Part shown: positions 1 through 29,134 of the stretch, piece by piece
How the letters are laid out: each line of letters opens with the position of its first letter
How positions within the stretch are numbered: position 1 is the stretch's first letter
Source: Albula goreensis
Lineage: Eukaryota; Chordata; Actinopteri; Albuliformes; Albulidae
DNA length: 64,000 nucleotides
Direction: 5' to 3'
Assembly: GCA_022829145.1 (NCBI GenBank)
Contig: CM040753.1
Span: 8,098,384 to 8,162,383 of the forward strand
The notes under the pieces: generated by a model
What the model saw: the letters and a program-made list of their open reading frames with translations, nothing else
Database searches by the model: none
Told to the model about the DNA's origin: nothing
Position numbers and translations under genes: made by a program

Positions 1-1131
1 TTTTCATTTTCACTCAGGCCTGTTTTTTGTATTTGTGGATGTGTTTATGTACCATGTCAGATCACCCCATTGTGGCTTGTTATCTTGATGTCAGCTGGCC
101 AAGCTCCTCATTTTGATCCTGGCTTCTGGAATGAATTTATTCCAGTATGGGCATGTAGTCTGAAAAGCTTGGTGGAGTCTTAGAGTCTTTTCCCATTTTA
201 AGCTTACTATATACCAGTTCTTAATGAGTAGTACAAAGCATCTGATATGCTTCTTTCTTTCTTTGCCCGCCTGCCTGTCTTGTCTTTGGTGGCTCAGAAC
301 TCAGCTCTGTAGACAGAGCTATACTGTTTTCTGGTGTAACCCTCTAAAGCTTATTTCCACACACCAAATTGGGCAGTTGCTATCCCTGCTGCTGTACTAC
401 AGCTTTCCTGTAATATCCTCAGCAGATTTCTGGCTCAAGCCAGTTTCCTGATGAAGTGCTCCTCCCCCACCGTGGCTCTGAGGGTTAGAATGAAGAAGTA
501 ATTGGCAGCGTGTTACAAGTGTTAGCACCTGTGAACCTCTCTATGAATCACCACCTCCACCCTTACTGTCACTGTTCACTGGAGCCCCAGTGGACCTCGG
601 GGAGGGAAAGATTTCCACCCACTCCTCCCCGGTAACCTACCCCTCCCCCCCACTCCCCCCACACCTGGCTGACTGACAGGTCAGACTGCTCTTTTCCCAG
701 CAGCCCTTGCACCCCAGTCGTGCTGTCTGTAGAGCTGTGCACTCGATGGCCTGGAGGCCGCTCATATCCTCTCTGAGGAGGAAGCCAGCTGTGCGTTTGG
801 ACAGCGGGTTCTGCTCGGTCTCTACCGCGTGACGACTGGATTCTAACGGGATGTCACACTTTCGCTGTGAGTGTGAACTGACAGTGCTGCGGCGACACAT
901 CTGCGGTGGCAGCCATGTTTTCCTGGAGAGATGAAATAAGCTCTTCCTCCTTCGCTATGTAGAGCAACATGAAAATGCTCAGAGTGTGCTACATTCATAA
1001 TGAGACCACATTATGGAAAGTGTAAACCGATTGATGTTCTGCATGTGAGGATGAAAATTAAGTGTTAAAATCTTAACAGTGTTCCTGAATTTTATTACAT
1101 ATAAATAAATAACTTTTGCATATAAAGTTAA

Positions 1132-1253
1132 AAGTGTGTGTGTGCTCATGTGTGCCTGTGTGTTTGTGTTTGTGTGTGTGTGTGCTCTTGCTCGTGTGTG
1201 CCTGTGTGTGTGTGCTCGTGTGTTCCTGTGTGTGTGTGTATGTGTATGTGTGT
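1132..1253. repeat. Imperfect (TG)n microsatellite
   Basis: About 120 bp of TG dinucleotides interrupted by CTC and TTTG steps. The interruptions suggest an old, relatively stable array. It creates spurious Cys/Val-rich and His/Thr-rich ORFs on the two strands. Confidence 0.9.
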
Positions 1254-4200
1254 AAAATGTAAAACATCTCTGAAGAAGCTGCATGTTCAGCAGTGTTTTC
1301 CTGGAGCTTGGCTCTGTTCCAGAGGGCAGCAGTTTGGGTCCGTGCTGAGAAGGCTGGGGCCGGGGTTTCCCCAGGCCTCCTGTCTGAGAACGCAGGGATT
1401 CAGGGGTTCGGGAGCAGGGCCGAAGTCCTGTAAGACTGGCTGTCTGCAGTTCACCCTCAGGCTCTTTCAATAACATATAAAATGTGGCCACTGTAAGGCC
1501 AGCTGATGTCATTTTCTCAGCCCTTTTTTCTCTACTCTCTGATGCTCTCTGAGTTGAAAGAGTGTTCCCGATTGTTTTGGTGGCATATTATGACAAACAA
1601 AGCAAAAATGACAAAGGTAAAAATCAATCTGTAAGACTGCATTCTCGTATTCCCAAGTCAGTGCTATGATCTAAGTTGTTGTGAGTGTTTTATACTCTGA
1701 TGTTAAGCATATACCCTTTAAACAGGGCTTATTGGCATGCATTCACTGTTCACTCCCAGCAGCTCCACAGAGATATGAAATAGCTTTGGCTGGAGAACGG
1801 AGAGCTGTAAATTGCACCATCCATTCATGTAATTGATTCATTCATACAAGCTTTGCCAGGTAATATAAACATATCAGTGGTAATACAGGAAATGCAGTAT
1901 ATGAACAAAACAGCAACAGGATTCTCCCCTGTGCTGCCTTTGATGTGAGCAGAGATTATTAATAATTCATAGTCTGTTCAATAAGGTTTGTTGTCATAAT
2001 TTGTCTCCATCTCTTGTTCTCTTTATAATTCACTTGTAGTTCATACCAGCACAGTCCATTTCAGTTCTCTCAGATGCAGTTTTTGTGTGTCCATGTTGCA
2101 GTTCATTTATGAAATTAAACAGGTTTCAGCTTTTCAGTGGGAAAGAACATGACTACCATTAAACATGAATACACAGACATACATAGAAAAAACGTAAAAC
2201 ATTTATGTTGCAGATCTGTTTTGTGGACCCTGTAATGGGTGACACCGTAATGTGTTGTAAACTGGAAAGATTGGTTACACCAGTAATTGCGTACACATAA
2301 TACTTCCATTCATTCTGAGGTTCATGAAATTTTCAAGCCATAATCATGTTGAAACATTGTATATTAGAGTCACGTGGCTTTTTGTGCTCATTTAAATGTG
2401 AAACCTCCATGTCAGCGAAAACATAAAACGCGTACCTTAAATTGAAAGGTAGAGTCTGTGTGGGAGTGTGTTTATATGTATCTGAATGTGTGTTGAAAAT
2501 GTGCTGACCGATGAAGAATGTAGGGATGAGACGCTGCATGGAACAGATGAGTTAATCTTTAGAGTGGTTCAAATATAGTGTTTCAAAATAGCTTTTCAGA
2601 AATGAAGAACACCAACCAAAATCATTCCATGCACGTATGATTTAGTAAAGAAATGAAAGTCTGTTTTAAAGTGTATTTAAATGTGCTTGTCCTTGAATGA
2701 ATGCATGCTTATGAAATTTAACAGGTAGTCATCAAAACTGATTTAGTGGATAGGTCACAGATGTGGGAGAAATGTGGTGAGGAATTTGGAGAGAAGTACA
2801 ACCCTTCCAGGCATGGTTAACTCTCCTGCGTTTCCATGGCGCTGTCATTAGAGCCCAGCCGTGCGGCACCACTTCATGTCAAGATGTGTCCCTGTTTTAG
2901 CTCTGCGGCTAACTGCATCTCTTTGTTTATCTATCTTATGTTTGGTCAAAAAACACAAAGTTATTCTTTTGGATTGGAAACTAGTGATGGATTTACAAGA
3001 TAAAAGTCTTGAATGTTAAAGAAAAAAAAATGAAATAAAATGTTTATAGGAGATTTCAGGCACAAAATTTACCATTTTTTTCCACCAAGTGCAGAATATG
3101 GCTTTCAACAGCAAAGTTAAAGACCATCCAATTTGAAACAATGACTTTCGCCTGCTCACTTGTTGTATTGTATAGGTGCATGTATAACATATATGTGCAT
3201 ACATGTTATCTTGTGTGCTTACTGATCAACAAAGTTATCTTAGTGTGTTCAAAAAAAAGAATCAGTACTATGTCTATGCTATAATTTATTGATTAAAAAA
3301 TACAGATAGTTACTCATGAAGAGCGTGCGATTAACAGTCACAGCCATCAGCTGCGGCTCAGATGCACAGCTGTGTCCTCCACAGACGTGTGACTACTGCT
3401 CTCCTGTTGACACCATGCCAGTCTGCTTGGTAGTGCTCCCACAATATGGCATCTTTTTATAAATAATATCACACACACATGCACAGAAGTGTATGACTAC
3501 TTCTCTATTTCACGGGTGAATATGTAATTATAGGGACCAGGCAGAACATTCAGGAATAAGAGTGTAAAACAAGTTTTTGCACAATTGCCATTCGGAAAGA
3601 AGTTTTTTTGTATTGTTGACACGCACTCTGAGTAGAGCCCGACGCAGATGTCACTTGATCCGTGCAGGTGTGGGTGAGGTGTGGGGTAAGGGGCTGGGCC
3701 GGCGTGCCTGCGTGTTCGAGTGTGCCAGACCCTCCTGTGTGATGGTGGTAATCAGTGGGTCTGTGCTCAGTGGGCTCGCTGCACTGTGTGCAGGTCAGAA
3801 CTCTGATGTGCAGCCAGCTTAATGAGGACTTGCCGTTATCGGCCAGGTTCATTACTGACAAACTCCCTCTGGCCTCCTCTGCGCAGCATCCTTCATCCTG
3901 ATTTACGCTGGGCTGGACTAGGCTGCAATAAGACGGGGTAGGCTGGGCTGGATTTATCTAGACAAGATTAGGCCGGATTTAACTATTTCTTTTTGAAGCT
4001 GTGTTTTAAATAAAGTTTGCAGTTTGCACTTGGAAGTTCTGAGTTTCATTTGTGAGTAGAAGGGCAAAATAGAAGCAGGGAAGTGCTGTTGTACTCTTTA
4101 ATCTCTTGTAATTGTTTATCCCCGGAGCAAAAGGGTGATGCTAGAAAGGTTATAAGAACCTTTTCGGACATTTTGTAAACCTATATTTGTCCCATAATGT

Positions 4201-5220
4201 CAGTGCATCAGTATTCTTAAAAAATAAGTGATGTATGACTAGCCGAGGTGATGTCAGTGCTGAAGGATGTCTGGCCCTGGTACTCCCATGCATTGCTTGA
4301 GGTGGCTCCACACTGTCAGACTGAAGGCCTCAGATCTGCACTGAAGAAAAGGCCTTTCAGAGTTCAGAGTATTCTCCTGCACTCCCCAGTGTTGTGCTTA
4401 TTTATCGTGTCTCTTGTTGTTCTCCTCCCCGGCTTGGGCTGTTCTTCTTTTTTCTATTGTTTGGTTTTTCTGAGTGATCAGCTTGTTCTCAGAATAGAGG
4501 GCTGTGTGAGTGCAGCTGTGCTGGAAACATTTAATTGAGTTGAGGCAGTACAAAGCAGTTTGGCCGGCAAAGTGTATACAAGCTATAGGAGATTGTGTGA
4601 GATTCAGTCCATTTTCTAAAATTTTACAACCTCAACAACATTCTTTTACCTTCGTAAGTTGAGGATTTCTTCATAATTTTATGATTTGTTAGTAGCCACC
4701 AGATATTTTAAAAGATAATCACCTTCTGTCTTTACATGCTCCAGTTCCTGAAAGAATTAGCAGTGAAACTGCAGTGGCAATCCTTCCACTTGGCAACCCT
4801 TGATGTATTTTTTGAGTCTACTTTACCTTTTTCCTCTCCCTTTTTTTGGGAAACGGTTCACACATTTGAAGTTGTTAATTTTGTGAAAAAAGTAGTTTGG
4901 CTCTTCACAGCCTTTAATGCAGAATGGAAGTGTTTTTTTTTTACTGCCTTAAAGATGGGTTTTGGGAAACATTTGAGGGTACTTATTATAGCATGTGCTT
5001 CATTGCGTCTCCATCTGGGTTTGCAACACCCGAAGAGCACCCCATGCGCTCGTGTGTCATGCCGTTTGTGGGGTATTTTTGGAAGTATGACTGTGAGGTT
5101 CTCTGCCCTCTGTGGCCTGCTGAGAGTCGAGCCAGGCAGATCACAGGAAGAGTCACTGTGCCGGAGTCACAGTCAGCCCATCTATAACGACAGGAAGCAT
5201 GAATCATGCTCGGGATGTAT

Positions 5221-5312
5221 GAATAATAATAATAATAATAATAATATTAATGGTTACAACAACAACAATAATAATAAAGATAATAATGATGATGATAATA
5301 ACAATAATAATT
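5221..5312. repeat. Compound (AAT)n/(AAC)n/(GAT)n trinucleotide repeat
   Basis: Blocks of AAT, AAC and GAT triplets follow each other in one array. Translated, it gives a run of Asn and Asp that is not a real protein. Confidence 0.9.
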
Positions 5313-6849
5313 AGTAGTGTTGTTTCATCATGATAACCACCTTTAGTAGTTAACATATGGAGGTATCCAGTACCGCATCTAGCCTGGACTAGAGGCATCT
5401 TGTAGAGCTCTTTGTATGAAAACTGCTTTCTAATGATTAGTATTTTAGTATTACATGTATTAGTATTGTCATTGTTTTGAGTAATTTGATGTCTGTGGCA
5501 CTGGTGATTGAATATTCACCTACTTCTGCCCTCTGTTTTTGTTAAGCACTGTTGTTTTATGTAACCCCAGTTCATTCTGCTCAAATAATTAGATCTGCTT
5601 TCTTGCACACGTTCTTGAATAATATCAATTATCTTATTTTATGCAGGGTTCCTTCTCTCCTTCATGAATTTTGATCATTAAAAAAAGTACAGCTCAGTAC
5701 ATCCCTTTTGATTAGCAAGGACTCAAATGCTGATCCAAGTAATCCATCAGTGATCTCAAGGTCGAATCTTAAAATAATTTATCACTGGATCTCATCCATG
5801 AAGTGCAGTGTACCTTTTAGTGTTCGGAGAGAGACTGCCCTCAGCAGATAAGACAGCGGCCCCTCTGGCTGATGGCTGTGACACAGAGAGGAAAACCAGG
5901 CTCACTTCTGCTATTAAAATATTAAAGAGACATCCTCTCGCAATGCCGGCTCTGTCTAATCCAGACCTGCTCCCTGCTCATGGATGCTGTAAAGCACACG
6001 GAGCAGCACCCATTTTCTGTCATATCCAGAGAGCTGGTAATGTGGAACAGCAGAAAGGCCGACCTGACCGGCGCGGGGGAAATAAAGGCCGCACCCAGCG
6101 TTGAAGTGTTTTTCCTGAGATTAGCGCTGTGCCAGCGCCCATTGTTAGCAGGGGGACTGGGCGCTGACCTTCTGTTGGGCATGTACCCGGGAGGGGGTTT
6201 GGGGCGATGGAGGAGAGGTCACCCCCCAGCCTCCCTGACCCCACTGTCTCCCATCTTCAGCTGCTTCCTCTCAGCCTCACACCAACATACAGAATAAATG
6301 CACTCGGCCACGTTATCAGTGCATCAGAGGTGCTCCTTATTGTTTATTATTTTTATAAACTTTAATGTTATCGAAAACGTTTGCGGAACTGAGCACCTTT
6401 ACCTCAGAGCCCTCATACCTGTTGGACTCAGTTTGTGAACCTTCTCAGACCCTCAGGGTTGTGTTGCATAACTGTGCCAGAATTCATAGACACCTGGGTT
6501 TTAAAGTTATCCCATTTCTGTCTATTTTTACCGATCAGTTTGCAGAAAATCAGCCATTGTACAGTTTTCTACTTTGACAATTGAATATAATGTTAGAATG
6601 TGTGATCTTTATAGTGCTTTTATTTTTGACAAAATGGCAGTGCATTGCTCAGCTTACCTTCCAGTGGGTGTTATTACATAAGCCATGAGTGTATTTTAGC
6701 ATGTGAGTACCAAAAATGGATAAATAGACAAATAAATAAAAAAATCGCTAATGCTCAAATGAAAGGCTTTATTTACTCAGTAGAAGCTCTTGTTCAGAGT
6801 GAGTTGCGCAGCTTACCTTATTTAATTATTATTATTATTTTTTTGTAAC

Positions 6850-6995
6850 ATATTATCCCTTTGCAAATCTGGATATCCACTTTAGCGAGTACCTTACTTA
6901 ATTGTGTAATTAATGGCAGTGACCGAATTGGGATTTGAACTTGCAACCTCTGAGTAGAACATCAGTGGCTTAATCCTGCTCCACACTGCTGGCTG
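6850..6995 (-). mobile_element. Degenerate tRNA-derived SINE fragment
   Basis: A reverse-oriented RNA polymerase III B-box-like sequence (GGGATTTGAAC on + at about 6930) is followed by the divergent remains of a tRNA-like head ending near 6990. The layout matches fish tRNA-derived SINEs inserted in reverse. The limits are approximate because the element is heavily mutated. Confidence 0.5.
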
Positions 6996-7859
6996 AACTG
7001 CCAGGATAACGCGGTAGGGTAATATGCATCATTGTCATCACCAGTCAGCCTGATGCCTCCTCTAATTTAACATAATTTGAAAAATTGAGATGGAGGATGT
7101 TATCACAAATGGAAAAAAAAATAATTAAGAGGAAATATAGTGGTGGCAAACACAAAGACTGATAACAGGGGGAATAAAGAATAATCATTATCCGTCCGTC
7201 CACACTGTTTGTTTACTTCATTAGTGCGTTTCTGTCATTTGTGTGGCTGAGAGTGCAGTAATAACATTATCAAGCATGACAGGGCTTCTTCTAACTCACT
7301 GAATAGCAGAGAGGGAGGAGCTGCTTTCACTGATTACTAGAGTGATAAACCAGAGACAAGATAGGCCTGTATGTGCCCTCTTCTGCGTGACATCTGTATA
7401 GAACACACCACAACAATGACCAGGGGCTGTCTTGACCTTTCAGGCAATGGGAAAAATACACTTTTTGTTTAATTGCCAAGCTAGAGAAACTTGAGAGATG
7501 AGAGAGTGGGTGAAGCGGAGAGCAGGCCAGGTGTGCGTGATCAGGCATCGGTAAATGTTTGAGCTGTAAATGTTTATGAGAGAATGGGGCATCATGAAGC
7601 CCAGAATGGGTGGAGCTACCATATGCTGTCAGTCACCTAAAGGATTAATGACTATCTGTATATGCACATCACTCTTCTGATGGTACTGTGCGGTATGTGT
7701 GGACCCAGTTGTTATCCCCTGCACTGCTGCCAGTGTGGTTTTTATCTTAGTCATTGCTTTTGAAAATGAGTATGGCTCTCTTTATGTTCAGCACAGCAGA
7801 TATGTCCATTATATAAGTAAACAAGGTTACATCATTTGACATTATTTGTTTTGCCAGAA

Positions 7860-7978
7860 AGGTGCCGTGGCTAAGGGCATAGCCAGGTTTCACAGTTGAG
7901 TGATCACTTTGTATGTGTAGAAGTCCATCCGGGATTCGAACCAGACACATTCTGGTTACGAGTCTGCCACTGTACTTG
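7860..7978 (-). mobile_element. tRNA-like SINE head fragment
   Basis: The + strand has GGGATTCGAACC at 7931-7942, the reverse complement of a near-perfect B box (GGTTCGAATCCC), with tRNA-like sequence downstream including GGTTACGAGTCTGCCAC. No complete cloverleaf with A box and acceptor stem is evident, so a SINE fragment fits better than a functional tRNA gene. Confidence 0.45.
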
Positions 7979-9864
7979 TGCAGATTCGTTAGGACCTCAC
8001 TGAGACGTGCTCTATTAGCCTCAAGTGGGAGGGTCCCTCAGTGACTGCAGCTGTCCAGGGGAAATGAGGCAAAGCTCACATACTTGTTCTAACGGCAACA
8101 GTTATTTATAAGTGTTTCCCCAGATCTATAACATAAACCTTCACTGGTCCGGTAAACAACGTCTTTAATCCTGTGATGAACAGGACTTTAATCGAGACCA
8201 TGTGCCACACTGAGAAATTTATAACTGCCCAGGGAGTCTTTTGCTGAAGTCATGGAAAAAGGAAATTGGTTGACATTTATTTTTCTTGTATTAAATTGGA
8301 GGTAAGTGACCGTGGAATTGATTCAGCACTTTATAGCTGGCTCTCTGGAAATGACAGCCGCACAGATTTTAGAAGAATATAGATAATGCTGGGAGGAGAG
8401 ATGTAGGCCCAGTTTCATCAAACACTCATCTGTCTCATTATCACTCTTAATTGAAAGAGCCTAATATGGAGACTTGCTGTGTGCAAATGAGTTTCATTGA
8501 GATCCTTTACATGGGTGTTTGAATGGTTAATCTAGTTAAATCTTTTGGGGAGATAAAGGAAAGCATTTTTTTCTCCTGATAGTGCCTGCTCAGCACTAGT
8601 TTTACATTTTTCATCGAAACGTTGAGCCAAGTATTGACACTGCATTTTTGAGGGCAGAATGGCAAACCCAAAACCATGCTAATTAATGTGTCATTGCCAT
8701 GTTATAATTTATTGGGGGCAGATGTGGGTGTAGGTTTAAAGTTTGGTTTAATTACCAGAGGTATGGAGACCCGCTATTGCATGGTGGTTGAATCCCCCAG
8801 TAGTTCTTAGGATTGCAGAAAACTGGATAGGAATAACACTGTTGAACAGTTGTTTACTGTGTGGTGTAAATTGGATCAATGAACAGCAAAATGGAGTGGA
8901 ATGTACCCAAAAAAGCTCTCATCTTGCTTCCTGTGCCATTGTAGCCCGTAACATACCCTCTCAAACGGCAATAAAACTGTAAAAGCATGAAAGAAATTCA
9001 GAGAATAGAGCTGTGTTCAACCCCTTGTGTCTTGTTGCTTGTTCATGTAGATTGCTATTGGGGATAGTACATCTCTCCGCCTCTCTGTTACCATTTTTAT
9101 GAACACTATGTGCCATTTTGATAGAAGTAATTATGGTAATAAATTAGACCATTGATCTCTGAAAGCTGCCATTGCCAGACCGTTTGGAGACTCATTCTCT
9201 TTATTTATTAAACCATGGTTTTTGAAGATATAATCTTTTCTAAAAGAGAGAAGAAATTGATAGTAGATACAAAAACAGCAGAACCTCAGCGATGCGCATG
9301 GACTGGGAACGGTGGTTTTCCATAACCATGAAGAGTCTGTAACTCTGAAAATAACATCAATATACACTACGGAAATGAAATACACTATCTCCTGAAAATC
9401 AGAACAACCTTTTTTTGTTAGTTTTTTTCTTCTAAAAGGCCGAACACTGAACATCTTCTGAATCCGCCTTCTGTAGTTCAGGTCCTGAAACCCTAAATCT
9501 GAACCTAACCTGAGAATGTTGGTTCTTTTGAAAAGGTCTTTTAGCCTGACTCAAATACAGCAGAGCTTTTGAGAGAATGAAAAAATGTCAGTGATGATTT
9601 GAATGGAATACATTTTCCGCCAGACAGACATGGTGATTCTGAATTTATGGCACTCTCGGCAGCTCAAGGATTCCGCATATGAGACCCAGTGGATGTGAAA
9701 AGTGTGTTACGGAGAGAGTGGTAATAATGAAGGCAGATTTTCATATAATTCTCTGCTCCGTTGGCTTTGAATGGCTTGGAATACTACTGCTTGCTTTATA
9801 TTTATTGGGGAAAGCAAGAGAGAGTTATAGAGAATAAGGGAAAGGAAGAGAGTGGTAGATGGTG

Positions 9865-9900
9865 GGAGGGGGTGGGTGGGGGGGGGTGTTGGTGGAGGGA
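9865..9900. repeat. G-rich tract on + strand
   Basis: Runs of G broken by single T or A bases (GGTGGG, GGGGGTGGG, a run of ten G) sit inside the upstream ccny intron. They could form a G-quadruplex in the sense strand or pre-mRNA, but no function is implied. Confidence 0.6.
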
Positions 9901-9959
9901 GAGAGAAAACTTGACAGAGAAGGAGAAGGAAATAAGAGGGCGAAAGAATGATACTTCAG

Positions 9960-10075
9960 TCCTCATAATGAAACATAAGCCCGTCAGTGTTGGGAGGTGA
10001 TTCACAGAGACAGAGTAGTCTCCCTTCCTGCACACACTCGTGGGACCTTTCGCAGAATCCCACAGTAATTCCTGG
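9960..10075 (+). repeat. Interspersed repeat, copy 1 (partner near 30.6 kb)
   Basis: This block aligns by eye, in the same orientation, with 30578-30695. Shared pieces include GGAGGTGATTCACAGAGA versus GGAAGTGATTCATAGAGA, then GTCTCCCTT-CTGCACACACT. Both copies follow a purine-rich run. The family is not recognised; it could be a short interspersed element or an old segmental copy. Confidence 0.6.
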
Positions 10076-10270
10076 ACAGTAGGTCTGAGCGCGGTGCCGG
10101 TGGATGGCTGCTCTGGTCGCGGTGCTGCTTTTATGGCACAGAGCCAGTGCTTTCCAGTGCCAGCTCTGGGCTGATGAAGTGATCTGAGGACAGCGGTGCT
10201 GGGTGGGGGGGTGGGGGCTGGCACGGCAGAGTGAAGGGAGTGAACCTGCACTTTGGCTTCACTCAGATTG

Positions 10271-10402
10271 ACCTCTCTCTTCCTCCTCCTCTTCTCCTTC
10301 TCCTCCTTCTTCCCCTTAATTGCCCCCTTTAATTTTGTCTCCTTCTTCTCCCTCTCAATCTTCTCCTTCTTCTCCTGCTCTTTGTCGTCCTTCCTCTCCC
10401 TG
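10271..10402. repeat. Long polypyrimidine (CTCCTT)n tract
   Basis: About 130 bp of almost pure C and T on the + strand, with CTTCTCC and CCTCCTT units. A tract of this kind in an intron can bind PTB-like proteins or form triplex DNA, but no splice acceptor with coding sequence follows. The minus strand gives a Lys/Glu-rich spurious ORF. Confidence 0.85.
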
Positions 10403-10942
10403 TGTGTAAATGCATGAGAGTGGTTCGGGTTGCGTGGTGGGTGGTGGGTGGTGGGTGGGGGGAAGGGTGACTGCACTCGGCCCCTTGGCTGCTAAGCGGT
10501 TTCTAATGACTCAAGATCTCAGCTTGAGCCAAATTATTCACAACGAGGAGGAAAAGTCAAGCTCTGGTTGCCGTGGAGAGACAATGGGTCCTTTCGCCCT
10601 GGCTTTGGCCAGGACGCTGACGTAATGGTGCCTGGCGCTTCCTGCTGAGCTTCCTGGACCACAGGAAGTGCAGCCCCTGCCGCTCCCCCTGCTCTGTGGG
10701 AGAGGCTGTCAGTGAGGGTGGGCGAGCCGCAGGAAGAGGGCCGTTCTGGAGGAAAGTGGCATGAATCAGAGAGCAGGGGGCAGGCTGCGGATGCGTGTCA
10801 GATGGAGGGGTAGTGTGAGAAAGCCAGTGGCTTCCTCTGATACTTAATCAGTGTGTCAGGCCCACAGTTCTCTTACTCTGAGGATGGAACTCAGTTGTTT
10901 ATTCATTGCTGGGTAGAACAGTGCCATCGTCCTCTTAAAAAT

Positions 10943-11000
10943 GAGACAGACAGACAGACACACACACACACAGACACATACATACATGCAGGCACACACA
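10943..11000. repeat. Compound (CAGA)n/(CA)n microsatellite
   Basis: Several CAGA tetranucleotides pass into CA dinucleotides and then into CATA and CAGG steps. Confidence 0.85.
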
Positions 11001-11047
11001 GAGAATCAGTTTGAAGTCATATGCACGTTTCACATGACCCACAGCAC

Positions 11048-11147
11048 CAGGCATTACACTGTGAGTACAAATGTACACTGTGAGTGTACTGTCACTGTCA
11101 CATGATTACAGGCATTACACTGTTAGTGTTCTGTCACTGTCACACAC
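11048..11147 (+). repeat. Short direct repeat with GGCATTACACTGT units
   Basis: GGCATTACACTGTGAGT and GGCATTACACTGTTAGT are each followed by CTGTCACTGTCACA, giving an imperfect two-copy direct repeat of roughly 60 bp. It appears non-coding. Confidence 0.6.
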
Positions 11148-12694
11148 AAGTGATGCACTAATGAGAAAAAGCATTACATGTAGTGGGCACTGTACTGCAC
11201 ATGTAATCCAGTAATGTACAGCTGGGGCTTTGCTGGGACACAAGGGGTAAAGCAGCTGTCTCCCAGTCTGAAATTCACCCCTATGAACCCCAGGTGTAGA
11301 GCACTCCACTCACACTCTGTTAAAAGGGTCACAATGACCCAGGCTTTAGGAGTATAATTACATACATTAGTATAATGTGTAGGGTAATGAGAGGAGACAG
11401 TAGTGTGTGCGTCCCATTTTTCATTTGTGTTGAAGACAATGAGAGTGCAATTTTCCCAATCTGGCACAAATTAAAGCCAAACTTAATTCTAGATCAATGG
11501 ATTGTAAAGCACTACCACATGGTAGTGGTTCAAAGTCTTGGATTAAACTGGTTTGTGTAATTTGATACTGGGTGGTAATCATAACTAGTAATTATAGGGA
11601 TAGTAATAGGTTCTGTTAATTGAGCTTTTTTTGCTATCAAGCAGCTTTTCCAAATAAAATACACATACTTCAGCCTGAAAAAAGGATAAAAATCAACCAC
11701 CGTAATCTTCACCGTGACTCTTCAGAGATCTCTGCTAACCATTCCCCAGCCCCTCAGCACTGCTCTTCAACTGCATTTCACATTCTAATTGAATGTTATT
11801 TAATGTAAGCTCCTGATTTTTCTGAAGTACTCCCATTGCCTTTTCTGTCATAGCACGAGCCCTAGCACTCAGTATGTGCCACCTAGTGTTCGGATGGTGC
11901 AACTGCAGTGGGTTCCCTCTGCGCTTTGGAATTCTCCCTGCTGATTTGACTCCTGCACTTTGCCATACGGCTGTGCCAGCAAGCAGTCATGGCCTGATGT
12001 GGTTCAATACCGTGTACAGCAGAAAACAAATCTATAATTCACTTTGGTTCGCCCTGCTGTTTTCCCCCTCATGTATTTACCAGGTATCGATTCGTAATTG
12101 TCACGCACAGCAAAAACGGAACTAGGCGGTATGTGGTTCCTTAGTAACGAGGGGGTAGTCCTGCTTGAGCCATCGCAGATGGGCAGTGTCGGTTGGTAGC
12201 TTGGTCGGCCATTTTGTGCACTGGGGTGCAGCCTCTTTGATGAAGGCTCTTTGTGCATCCCCAGCCTGTCCTCTTACAGCGGTGACAGTGCAGCTGGATT
12301 GGATGTGACCTGTTGTTCTTTTCAGAGCGCCCTTCAGGAAAGACATGTGTAACACGACCATCCCAACAGGAAGGTCAGGAGTAAGACACACTAGTTCCTA
12401 GACTGTAACCTAAAAAAAAAATCCCTTTGGTTATTGTGTGACCTGTTTGTTTGCCTTGTTTGTCTCTTTGAAAGGTCCACTTTCATTGTCACATAAGGGG
12501 GAATGTGGCCTCTAGATTATATAATCCTCTTGATTGGTGTCAGGGTATTTGCTAATTTTCCCAGCGTAGCACAAACATGGTATTTACAGTGTATCAACAG
12601 CTTTAGCAGGTTACCGTACGTGATGATGGTTTTTTTGTTTGTCAGTTGTGTTGTGTTTCTACATAAATCTTTATTTTCTTTATTGTCTTTACAG

Positions 12695-29134
<16,440 letters not shown>

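Larger units (their letters stand above)
1..12694. other. ccny: Upstream ccny intron, no coding exon recognised
   Basis: This stretch lies upstream of the first ccny exon visible in the window and is read as intron because the ccny reading frame enters at 12695 through a normal splice acceptor. I found no other sequence matching cyclin Y; the missing 51 amino-terminal residues (human numbering), including the myristoylated start, should lie further left. ORFs here are short and low in complexity. The intron holds simple repeats, two reverse-oriented SINE-like fragments and one copy of an interspersed repeat, listed separately. The block at about 5800-6250 is GC-richer and non-repetitive and could be a conserved element, but sequence alone does not show this. 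Confidence 0.7.

Noticed and set aside
4736..5314. 192-codon + strand ORF ending in poly-Asn
   Set aside because: The Asn run is a trinucleotide microsatellite and the remainder has no recognisable domain.
7860..7978. Functional tRNA gene on the minus strand
   Set aside because: Only the B box is well preserved; no complete cloverleaf or acceptor stem could be built by eye, so a SINE fragment is more likely.
9802..10476. 224-codon minus-strand ORF with a Lys/Glu-rich stretch
   Set aside because: The charged stretch is the translation of a polypyrimidine tract. No domain is recognisable and the region is intronic to ccny.
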